64,000 nt of DNA from the NCBI GenBank assembly GCA_964487255.1, contig CAZAQV010000004.1:243106-307105 (forward strand). Direction: 5' to 3'. The position numbers and the translations under genes are program-made. The notes under the pieces are model-generated. The model was not told the DNA's origin. It was given only the letters and a program-made list of their open reading frames with translations, and did no database searches. Source of the DNA: CAZAQV01 sp964487255. GTDB lineage: Bacteria > Myxococcota_A > Polyangia > Polyangiales > CAZAQV01. Shown piece by piece: positions 50,104-57,686 of this stretch. Numbering within the stretch: the first letter of the stretch is position 1; every line of letters begins with the position of its first letter.

Positions 50104-51660
50104 TTAGTTGAATCCGCTTGGGTTCGGTCGGTTACTGGGCGGGATGCTTTCTGAGCTTTTTGGCTTCAAGTGCTCCGGGATGCTGTCGTACCCGCCCAGT
50201 CCATACGGAAGCGGGTCTCCGTCCTTCCAACCGTTGAGCTTTAGCACCTTCGGAGCGCGCGGGGCGTCCTCGGCGATCAGCTTGCCGCCAAAGGACGCGA
50301 TGGGTGTTCCATCGACGTTGCTGAGTCCTGGAACTTCGCTCCAATGGAGTTTGCCCGATTTTGCAGCTTCAGGATTGGTCTGAAGATAATGATAGGCGCG
50401 CGCAACAGCGTGGGCTTCGTCCCAACTGTCGACCGCGACAACGTTCGGAGCCTTGAGGTGCCGGTGGTTGTCGTTGTAGCCGTAGCGGAAAACGACACCG
50501 AGAACGCCAGTATTGTTTTGTGCAAGGTAGTTGTCGAGCCCGTCAGCACTTACGCCAGCGGCGAGCGCGCGCTCGCGGAGTGCTGCCGGAGCGTTCTGCG
50601 AACGGACTTTCTCAATGTTGCCCACGCTGTCCTCAAAGACGACGCGGACGTGGCCAGCAAAGTCGGCTTTGTTTTCACCCATCACAGTGAGTGAATCGAA
50701 AGCGTTGTCGGTTGCTTCGGAAATCCACCGTGCCGAGTCCGAGGGGACCGAAGCGCTGGTCCAACCGTAGCGAACCGGGTCATGCCCCCAACGCTTTGTC
50801 ACGATGCCGATATCCCAGATTTCACGAAGGCTCTTGAGTCCCTCACGCGCGCCTGGAAAGGCGTCCATCTTTCGATACAGGCCTTGCTCTACAAAGTAGC
50901 GGTGGAACGGATTGAAGACTTCAAAAAACCCGGCGTCGGGCTTCAAAAACCCTTCAAGCATGTCGTTGGCCTCCATCCAATCGCGGAAGTGACGAAGGTT
51001 TGGTGAAAGTGGCTCGCCTGAGAAAAACTGGTCACGAATCGGCGTCGAGCCTTCGGCCCAATCGTAACTGCTCGGGTTGGCGGGAAGGTCGCGCTTGTCG
51101 ATGTCGAGGAACTCGGCGATCATTTTGCGAAACTGCTCCCAGTACGCACCGACAACGTTGTCGACATCGACAAGAATGCGTGCCTTCTTCTCAGCGCTTA
51201 TGGGCTCGAGCGAGCGGTAGATTTGGTGACTTGTCCCGAAGGGGCTTTCAAACTCGACGGCTCCGCCGTGAATCGGCGACCCCGCGATGGCTTGACGAAC
51301 GTGCGCATTGCCCAGGATTGCTTGCGCCGCAAACGTTGAAACGCCGTACTCGTCAGCTGCCTTCGCAGCCTGTGCGGACGGTAGCTCAGGTGCGACGTTG
51401 AGCTTATGCGCGACTCGTGCGTTGATCGACTCAAGCGCTGCGCGCGCCGTCGATTGCGCGGCGTCGCTCAGCTTTCGAGCCGCCGAGATGGCACGCGAAA
51501 CAAATGCAGCGGAATCGCTGGTGAGTGTCGGCGTCTGCGTAAGTGAAGCACTCGCGGAAGCTTGACCCACGAGGGTGGTGGACGATGCGTTGCCGAGTGC
51601 GACAAAGGCGCTCATGGCGGTTACGGCGAGAAGTGAGAGTAGTGCGTATCCGATTTTCAT
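50104..51660 (-). CDS. HAD-type 5'(3')-deoxyribonucleotidase-like protein with pilin-like N-terminus
   Basis: 518 residues. The N-terminus MKIGYALLSLLAVTAMSAFV then ALGNASSTTLVG has the hydrophobic helix and the A-L-G-x-x pattern of Flp-type pilins, though without Glu+5; an ordinary signal peptide is possible. A helical linker follows. Residues about 160-355 match the NT5C-like HAD fold: RILVDVDNVVGAYW (Asp165, Asp167), MDAFPGAREGLKSLREI, GIVTKR (Thr288), MGENKADFAGHVRVVFEDSVGN (Lys331, Glu343-Asp344). These enzymes remove phosphate from deoxynucleoside monophosphates. The last ~160 residues are unassigned and end in a proline-rich tail. Third gene of a probable operon with two exonuclease-like proteins. 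Confidence 0.65.
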   Translation of the reverse strand: MKIGYALLSLLAVTAMSAFVALGNASSTTLVGQASASASLTQTPTLTSDSAAFVSRAISAARKLSDAAQSTARAALESINARVAHKLNVAPELPSAQAAKAADEYGVSTFAAQAILGNAHVRQAIAGSPIHGGAVEFESPFGTSHQIYRSLEPISAEKKARILVDVDNVVGAYWEQFRKMIAEFLDIDKRDLPANPSSYDWAEGSTPIRDQFFSGEPLSPNLRHFRDWMEANDMLEGFLKPDAGFFEVFNPFHRYFVEQGLYRKMDAFPGAREGLKSLREIWDIGIVTKRWGHDPVRYGWTSASVPSDSARWISEATDNAFDSLTVMGENKADFAGHVRVVFEDSVGNIEKVRSQNAPAALRERALAAGVSADGLDNYLAQNNTGVLGVVFRYGYNDNHRHLKAPNVVAVDSWDEAHAVARAYHYLQTNPEAAKSGKLHWSEVPGLSNVDGTPIASFGGKLIAEDAPRAPKVLKLNGWKDGDPLPYGLGGYDSIPEHLKPKSSESIPPSNRPNPSGFN

Positions 51661-51707
51661 GCTGTCTTCCTAGTGGCTATGCCCGAAACAACGTTCGTTG
51701 CTGAAGT

Positions 51708-54392
51708 TTATTTATCGCCTGCTGTCCAGGCCTTAGGTGTTTTTCCGCCCGCGCCTCGGACCTCGAGGACGCCGTCGTGAACGCTGACTGCCTTGCCGGT
51801 TCTGCCGCGCGTATAGCCTCTGCGGCCGCGGGCGGGCGGCGCCTTCCAAAGCTTCTCCGGAGCGCGGAGGCCGTTTTGAATCTCGATAACGTCTCGCAAG
51901 GTTGGGTTCTCACCGAACAGCCCCTCGTTGATCATTGCCCAAAGCACTTGATCGGCGGCTTTGACATCGACGAGCGCGTCGTGTGCGCCTTCGAGCTTCC
52001 TTCCGAAGAACGATTCATAGGCAGCGCCAAGCGTGTGTACGCCCTTGGCACGCTTGATATCTAGGCGGCCACTTCCGCCATACGATACGACGTAATAAAG
52101 GCGCATGGGGTCGATCACAGAACGGCGCCATGCTGGGCTCATCATTTTTTGCGCGGGCGTGAGCTCTCCTTCGGGGATGACTCGTTTGTTTGCCCGTTCG
52201 GCTTTGATCCACCTTGGTCCGAAATCGCCGTTGAGCGTGCGACCTTCGAAGGTCTTATTGTAAGCATGGGCGATCTCCACTAACTCCATGATGTCGCGCG
52301 GAGATCGACCGCCAAGCTCATCGAGCGGCATGTCATAGACTTCAAGGAAGGTCGGGGCGTCTTCCACGAGCTCGTCGGTGATGCCGTGTATCTCAGCTGC
52401 GCCTTCCTCGATGCTAATTACCTCGTAGTGGCCGAGTTCGTCGGGGTCGGCGTAGCGAACCGGTTTGACCAAGAGGTCCATTTCCTCGCCGACCGGCTCA
52501 CCATTGAGGGTTCGCACCAGCGCCATCTGAACCGCTTGGGGCGCGTATCGGTCGGTCGTTTCAAAGTCGAGCGCGCCCAGCGTAATCTCGCGCATCGGTG
52601 TGTCGAGAAGCTTGCTGAACTCGGGATCGCTGGCCTCGATGCGTTTGATATCCTCCGCGGAGTAGATGGTGGGCAGAATCTCCGCCGCAATCTGTCGAGA
52701 GACCGAGCGGTAGAAGAGTTGCTCGGCAAGGATTGCCCCGTAGTCGTCGGGTAGATACCCCTGCTTGCCTGCCGCGATCATCACGCGCTGCAAGGACTCG
52801 GCGCTGTAGTTCGATACGCTGGAATCGGGCTCGAGTCCCAGTTTTTGCATCATGCTCGGCAGGTCATCGTGGATGGGATCATAGAGATACATCTGACCGA
52901 AGTCTTTGATGCTGAAATGCGCCTCTCCCAGCCGTCGATAGAGTCGATAGACGCTTCGCTCGCCTCCGGTGACTTGGATACGGCCGTTTTCAGTCTCTTT
53001 GTAGGTGAGACGCGCCGGAGAATCGGGGCGCAGGCCCTCGCCATCACGGATGAGCCGCTCACGCATAACTTTGCGTAGAAATGTCCCGTCGCGGCCGCCG
53101 TTGTAAAATACTAGGCGACGACGCGTGAAGGTCTTGTTGAGTTCATCGAGCAAAAGCTGGTCGGCAAGCCGCCCAGGTGCTTCGAGTTCCCCGTCAAGAA
53201 CCAGCTCGCGAACGGCTTCAAGGCGATTTCGGTAACGCTGGTTACCTTTGCCGGGGCTTGAATAGTCGCGCATGGCGCGACGAATCTCGACGAGCTCCTT
53301 GCTCGCTGACTCGCGCAGCTCGTTGAGCAGGGAGCGGTGGAACTTGAGGTGAGCAGCCGTTTCTGCCAGGCGCTCCTCGGAGAGTACGTTGCCTCGCAAG
53401 TTGAAGTTTGGGAAGTCATCGCTGTAGAGGTCTTCTCGGAAGAGCCAGCCGCGGCTTGTTAGGTCGTCGAGTTCGCCTTTGAGAACCTTGATCGCTGCTT
53501 TGAAACCGATATCGTCTCCAGCATCGGCGGCTTTGAAGGCATCCTCGATCGCAGTCTCGGCGGGCTTGAGATAGGTATCGAGAGATTCGCGAAGTCGTCT
53601 GGGGACGTCTCGATCTTTTGCCAGCTTCTTGAACGCGGCCTGCATCCGAGCCTCGTCATCGGAAGCAACCGCATCCGCGAAGCGACGAATCACGCGGTCG
53701 AAGGGTAGCCCTTGCGCCCCTTCGGTACTGCTCTTGCGCATTTTCTGGTCCCAATAACCGAGTTCAAATCCGGGTCGCGTTTCAACGTGCCACACGACTT
53801 CTTCAGTGCCTGGCTTAATACCGTCGACGACGCTTATGCGAGAGACGTCGAGGTCATCGCCATCGCCAAAGGAGCGTCCGACCTGTACAAACAGAAGCTG
53901 CGCAGCCCCGTCGTCTCCAGACTGCCAGCCATGCGTGTTATTGAGTAGCTCGCCCGGAATCTTACGAATCTTCTTGGCGATGTCGGGGTGGATATCGATC
54001 AAGCGATTGCCAAGTCCCCGGTGTTCCATCCACCACCTGCGGGGAATACGCCCTGTGTCTCTGAGGGCTTTGCGCGCCGGGTCCGCCATTCGCTCGAAGG
54101 CCTTGGCGACCTTGCCGGAGAATCGAGAAAGGCCGACGACGGCCGCTTCGCTGCGACTCCTGAGGCGGAGAGTCCGGTGCTCCTCGGTGGGTGCCGGAAG
54201 GTCGGTGTGGCTTGAGCCAAGACCTGTGGGCTCGACCAGATCGCGGCCGACCAGCGTTGCGCTGCTACGTCCGACGATGTTTTCGCGTAGGTTCGAGCCG
54301 AGCTGGCCGAATCCTCCCAGCGCGAGTGCCGAGACCGTGCATAGAAGAACGAGATTCTGAATCTGCGTCATACCGTGTTCTTTGCGTTCCAT
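51708..54392 (-). CDS. Pilin-like protein with C-terminal DEDDh exonuclease domain
   Basis: 894 residues; the ATG directly follows the TAA of the upstream gene, with GGGGGGAAAG as ribosome-binding site. The leader KEHG then MTQIQNLVLLCTVSALALGG and FGQLGSNLREN resembles a Flp prepilin (Gly, then Gln at +5). Residues about 600-820 are an exonuclease of the DNA polymerase III epsilon/RNase T type: ALDFETTD (Asp609, Glu611), EIHGITDELVEDAPTF, and AHDALVDVKAADQ (His804, Asp809); the middle acidic motif is unclear (YNKTFE at 711-716 or LNGDFG at 720-725). Residues about 165-245 look like a degenerate copy of the N-terminal exonuclease of the upstream protein, and 428-562 resemble its C-terminal region. 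Confidence 0.7.
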   Translation of the reverse strand: MERKEHGMTQIQNLVLLCTVSALALGGFGQLGSNLRENIVGRSSATLVGRDLVEPTGLGSSHTDLPAPTEEHRTLRLRSRSEAAVVGLSRFSGKVAKAFERMADPARKALRDTGRIPRRWWMEHRGLGNRLIDIHPDIAKKIRKIPGELLNNTHGWQSGDDGAAQLLFVQVGRSFGDGDDLDVSRISVVDGIKPGTEEVVWHVETRPGFELGYWDQKMRKSSTEGAQGLPFDRVIRRFADAVASDDEARMQAAFKKLAKDRDVPRRLRESLDTYLKPAETAIEDAFKAADAGDDIGFKAAIKVLKGELDDLTSRGWLFREDLYSDDFPNFNLRGNVLSEERLAETAAHLKFHRSLLNELRESASKELVEIRRAMRDYSSPGKGNQRYRNRLEAVRELVLDGELEAPGRLADQLLLDELNKTFTRRRLVFYNGGRDGTFLRKVMRERLIRDGEGLRPDSPARLTYKETENGRIQVTGGERSVYRLYRRLGEAHFSIKDFGQMYLYDPIHDDLPSMMQKLGLEPDSSVSNYSAESLQRVMIAAGKQGYLPDDYGAILAEQLFYRSVSRQIAAEILPTIYSAEDIKRIEASDPEFSKLLDTPMREITLGALDFETTDRYAPQAVQMALVRTLNGEPVGEEMDLLVKPVRYADPDELGHYEVISIEEGAAEIHGITDELVEDAPTFLEVYDMPLDELGGRSPRDIMELVEIAHAYNKTFEGRTLNGDFGPRWIKAERANKRVIPEGELTPAQKMMSPAWRRSVIDPMRLYYVVSYGGSGRLDIKRAKGVHTLGAAYESFFGRKLEGAHDALVDVKAADQVLWAMINEGLFGENPTLRDVIEIQNGLRAPEKLWKAPPARGRRGYTRGRTGKAVSVHDGVLEVRGAGGKTPKAWTAGDK

Positions 54393-56549
54393 TTACTTTC
54401 CCCCCACGGTGCGCGTCGTAAGCTCGTCGTATTCCCAATCAAAGACCCTCTTCGGGCGAGTTTCGCCGCGTTGTAGTTCGAGGACCTCTCCCAGCGTCTC
54501 TGGCAACAGCTCTCGGCGCTGTAGCTCGAGCATGACCCTGCGGACCATCGCGGCATTACGATTTAGGTTGCCTTCCGGTTTCGTCACATGGGTATTGAAG
54601 AGAAGCTTGTATGCGATCCCCAGGGGTACGCGGTCGCCACTGTCAACGTTGATTTTGTAGGCCTCGTTGAGTTGCTTTCTTGCTCGAGAATTAAGCAGAT
54701 TGACGAAGATCTTCTCCGGGTCGATGAATTCGCGACGTAAGATTGTGGGCAGTGCGGTGGAGCCCTTCTCGGCGATGCGCGAGTAGTATTCCGCGCCAAA
54801 CAAACCCTCTTCTACGTCTTTGCCCCAGGAGGCGACGACGTCGTGTGCGTTCAACGTTCTGCGGAGCGAACCTTTCTCAAGTTCTGGGAAGGTCGGTTTG
54901 GGAGCGATGTCCTCGGCCTTCGAACCGTGTACGGCGCGATTGCTGATGCGGTGCGCGGCCTGTGACGCCCTTGTTACCTCAATCTCCACGAAATCTGTGG
55001 AGGTGTCGAAGGGAACCTTGTAACGAACCGGTCGAATGCGGAGTTCTTGACCGACCTCAGGTATGGGACGCGTGGTATCGGAGATGTGAAAAGCCTGAAC
55101 CAAGTCGGACTCGTCGAGTTTTGCCGCGATGCCCAGCCCGATCATGCGGCCGTTGCGAGCAGCAGCTCGCGCTTCTGTTCCAGCGGCTTCGATGTGAAGA
55201 ACGGAAAGCTCAGAAAAAGATTTTGCAAGCAGTGGGTCGTCTTCGATCCCGGCGCCGACGACGTTATACATCTCTTGATCGAGTGCACGGAATGCTAGTT
55301 GCTCCCGTAGATAGGTTGTTAGATCGGTTTCAAGCGCCGACTTGATGTTCTCGGTGCGGGCGATGCGGTAGGTGGCGAGGGCATCGACGTCAGCTTGGTG
55401 TGCTGCGCTTTCGGCCAGTTCTTCGCCGTCGACATGTTCTGTGAGCCATTGGTCACGCGGAAGTTTGCGTTGCGAGACAGCGGTTAGGTTGTTCGCACGC
55501 CCATCATACTCGTGCATACGGACGGCGACGAGAAGGTCGATTTGTTCCTCATGGCGAAGTCGCCGACGCAGTTCGGCCAAGGCGAGGTCATCGGGGTTGA
55601 TGGTCTGCCCGAAGTTCTTCTTGGAGTATCGCTTGAAAGCGCCCATCTGCCGGTTGAACTTGATGCGAGCCGCCTTGCTGTCACTGTCGTCGAGCGCGCG
55701 ATGCGCTCTTAGAAGCCCTTCAAGTTTCTCGAGCGCTTCCCCGTATGTCACGGGGTCCTTCTTCGCGAGTTGGTCGACCTTGTGAAGCGACTTGATGCGT
55801 TTATCGCTGATTCGGGTGATGCCGTCGATCTGTGGAACCTTTTCGTCGATTGCACCAAGGAGGCGGGGACCGTCTACATTGTTGTAAAAAGCCAACTCGC
55901 GACCGACGACTTCACGGGCAACGGAGACGATGGCTTCTTCGTAGTCGATGGGGTTGCGCTTGCCGCGGGAGCGAAAGTTGCGGGACTGATCGTATTCGTT
56001 GAGCGGTACGTCGAGTTCGATAGAGCGGGTCACCTCACGGCCGTTTTCCATTGTTGCAAGGCCGATCTCGAACACCCACCAATCGGGGTATTGGCCTTCT
56101 AGACCCTGCTTAACACGAAGAAACTCGAGATCGATGACGGCGAGATCTTCGATCGATCGGAGCTTTCGGTGATGTACCTTCGAGTCATCGATAAGGTTCG
56201 AAGCAGCGCGGACCTTCTCGAGGGGAATTTGCTCGCTGATGCGGCGGGCCGTACGTCCGAGAGAAGCGCGCGCGATATCGCTGAGTGTTTCGAGCTTTGC
56301 GAGGCGGGCGAGTGCGCCTGTCGCTGCGGAGCTGGTGCTGCGAAGCGCGGGGGTTCGAAGATAAGAGGTCGGACGCTCCAGCGCTGAGGTCACGACACTG
56401 GACTGAGCCGTTCCCTGAATCGCGTTCGAAAGCCCCGCTCCGATGTCCGCAAACGACCAGAGGCCTGAGAGGCACACCAGCACGATCACTAGAAGCTGCT
56501 CGAGCTTGGCGAGGCCTCGTTGGGGATTCTTCGAGGAAGGTCTTCTCAT
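54393..56549 (-). CDS. Prepilin-like protein with N-terminal DEDDh exonuclease-like domain
   Basis: 718 residues from ATG 56549 behind GAGAGGA. The leader ends KNPQRG and the next residues are LAKLEQLLVIVLVCLSG, i.e. Gly followed by Glu at +5, the prepilin-peptidase signature, and then WSFADIGAGLSNAIQ, as in Flp pilins. Residues about 135-400 look like a DEDDh exonuclease: LAVIDLEFL (Asp140, Glu142), QIDGIT at the position of the usual IHGIT, and AAHQADVDALATY (His384, Asp389); the middle acidic motif is not clear. Residues about 410-555 resemble the C-terminal exonuclease of the next gene but read LHIEAAG instead of LDFETT, so this copy is probably inactive. The C-terminal ~110 residues match a module of the next protein. 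First gene of the operon. Confidence 0.65.
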   Translation of the reverse strand: MRRPSSKNPQRGLAKLEQLLVIVLVCLSGLWSFADIGAGLSNAIQGTAQSSVVTSALERPTSYLRTPALRSTSSAATGALARLAKLETLSDIARASLGRTARRISEQIPLEKVRAASNLIDDSKVHHRKLRSIEDLAVIDLEFLRVKQGLEGQYPDWWVFEIGLATMENGREVTRSIELDVPLNEYDQSRNFRSRGKRNPIDYEEAIVSVAREVVGRELAFYNNVDGPRLLGAIDEKVPQIDGITRISDKRIKSLHKVDQLAKKDPVTYGEALEKLEGLLRAHRALDDSDSKAARIKFNRQMGAFKRYSKKNFGQTINPDDLALAELRRRLRHEEQIDLLVAVRMHEYDGRANNLTAVSQRKLPRDQWLTEHVDGEELAESAAHQADVDALATYRIARTENIKSALETDLTTYLREQLAFRALDQEMYNVVGAGIEDDPLLAKSFSELSVLHIEAAGTEARAAARNGRMIGLGIAAKLDESDLVQAFHISDTTRPIPEVGQELRIRPVRYKVPFDTSTDFVEIEVTRASQAAHRISNRAVHGSKAEDIAPKPTFPELEKGSLRRTLNAHDVVASWGKDVEEGLFGAEYYSRIAEKGSTALPTILRREFIDPEKIFVNLLNSRARKQLNEAYKINVDSGDRVPLGIAYKLLFNTHVTKPEGNLNRNAAMVRRVMLELQRRELLPETLGEVLELQRGETRPKRVFDWEYDELTTRTVGGK

Positions 56550-56913
56550 CGCAGTCGTCCTCTCGCTGACACACACGCAAACACCGTCATGCTGCGGTAC
56601 AAAGCAATCGACATGCCATGATTTCGGGTGTGAACGATCGTGCTCACAACTCACAAAGGCGCCTGGACATCATTGCTAAAGTTCTCGGATTGCGGCGATG
56701 GATCGGGGTTGGGACAGGTTGTGCAACGAGCGTCCGGCCAACGCCGCTTCCACTGTTCTGGGGGGTGGGGACCGCACTCCCCGCTCAATAATCTAGCGAT
56801 CTGGGGTATTTGCAAGATCTCGCCGAAGGGGCTGTCCGCGCTCAAGAACAGGTGTTCTTAATCCGGCAAAAGCCCTTGTGGCAACGGGCGCGGATGATTA
56901 CATCGTGAGCGCA
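56550..56913. other. Divergent intergenic region (promoters of pilin-nuclease operon and thioredoxin gene)
   Basis: 364 bp between divergent starts with no convincing open reading frame. It holds a GGGGA / TCCCC stem (56767-56771 with 56778-56782) and the palindrome at 56844-56859. I could not assign -35/-10 boxes with confidence on either strand. Confidence 0.5.
56844..56859. promoter_or_regulatory. Palindrome AAGAACAGGTGTTCTT, candidate operator
   Basis: Seven-base perfect inverted halves (AAGAACA and TGTTCTT) around GG, 55 bp upstream of the thioredoxin-rhodanese start. The symmetry suits a dimeric regulator; as RNA it would be only a short stem. The regulator is unknown. Confidence 0.35.
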
Positions 56914-57555
56914 ATGAGTGTGTTTGACGTCAACGATTCGACTTTCGAACAAGAGGTTCTCGCGAGTGAACTGCCCGTGCTCATCGATTTGTACGCCGAT
57001 TGGTGCGGGCCCTGTAAGCAGCTCTCACCGCTCGTCGAGGAGCTGGCGCGAGAACTTGATGGCAAGTTGAAGGTCGTCAAGATCGATGTCGATAAGAGCC
57101 CGATGGTGGCCCAAGCTTTCCGCGTTCAGAGCATTCCCATGCTCGTCGTCGTCCACGAGGGACGACCCGTTCAGCAACACATGGGCTTGCTCGACAAGAA
57201 CGGGCTCATGAAGCTCGTCGAACCGTTTTTGCCACGCAGTGGGAACTCGGTGAAGCCAGAAGAGCTTGCTCAACTTATCGCGCAGCGGCGGGCCCTGCCT
57301 GTGGATATTCGCGACGAAAACTCGTTTTCGCGTTACCGCATCCCGACGGCTCAGAATGTGCCAGTCGATAAGCTTTCATCCGAGACTCAGAAGCTGGCGC
57401 CGACTGACGGACGCGTGCGCGTGCTCTACGGGCGCACGACGGACGAGGCCAAAGAAGCAGCAGAAGCTGCGCAGCAAATGGGAGTCCAGGTCGCATACCT
57501 TGAGGGCGGCTTTCTGCACTGGGAAGCCGACGGCCTCGACGTCGAACGCGGCTGA
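56914..57555 (+). CDS. Thioredoxin fused to a cysteine-less rhodanese-like domain
   Basis: 213 residues from ATG 56914; GTG 56905 is possible. Residues 1 to about 108 are a thioredoxin with ADWCGPCKQL (Cys31, Cys34), KIDVDKSPMVAQAF and the cis-proline in SIPMLVVV. Residues about 118-213 are rhodanese-like: LPVDIRDENSFSRYRIPTAQ, VPVDKL, and GGFLHWEADGL. The active-site loop reads VLYGRTTDEAKEAA where an active rhodanese has a cysteine, so the sulfurtransferase activity is probably lost and the domain may bind a partner. No signal peptide, so cytoplasmic. Confidence 0.85.
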   Translation: MSVFDVNDSTFEQEVLASELPVLIDLYADWCGPCKQLSPLVEELARELDGKLKVVKIDVDKSPMVAQAFRVQSIPMLVVVHEGRPVQQHMGLLDKNGLMKLVEPFLPRSGNSVKPEELAQLIAQRRALPVDIRDENSFSRYRIPTAQNVPVDKLSSETQKLAPTDGRVRVLYGRTTDEAKEAAEAAQQMGVQVAYLEGGFLHWEADGLDVERG

Positions 57556-57686
57556 TTGCCGCCCGATCTGCGTCGCCACTCTTCGTTGCGCTCCGCTTCC
57601 GCTGCTCGAGTACCGCAATGTACACTGCGCTGCGGTTCTCACGCTGCCTCGACTGGCTCGCACCTCAGACGACACTCGGGTAGGGA
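57556..57686. repeat. Intergenic region with palindromic CTCGAGTAC segment
   Basis: 131 bp between convergent genes. It contains GCTCGAGTACCGCAATGTAC and CGCTGCGG nearby, an arrangement resembling 40316-40350. GCGCTCCGCTTCCGC and TGCGCTGCGG add local repeat character. No open reading frame or classic T-tract terminator. Confidence 0.3.
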
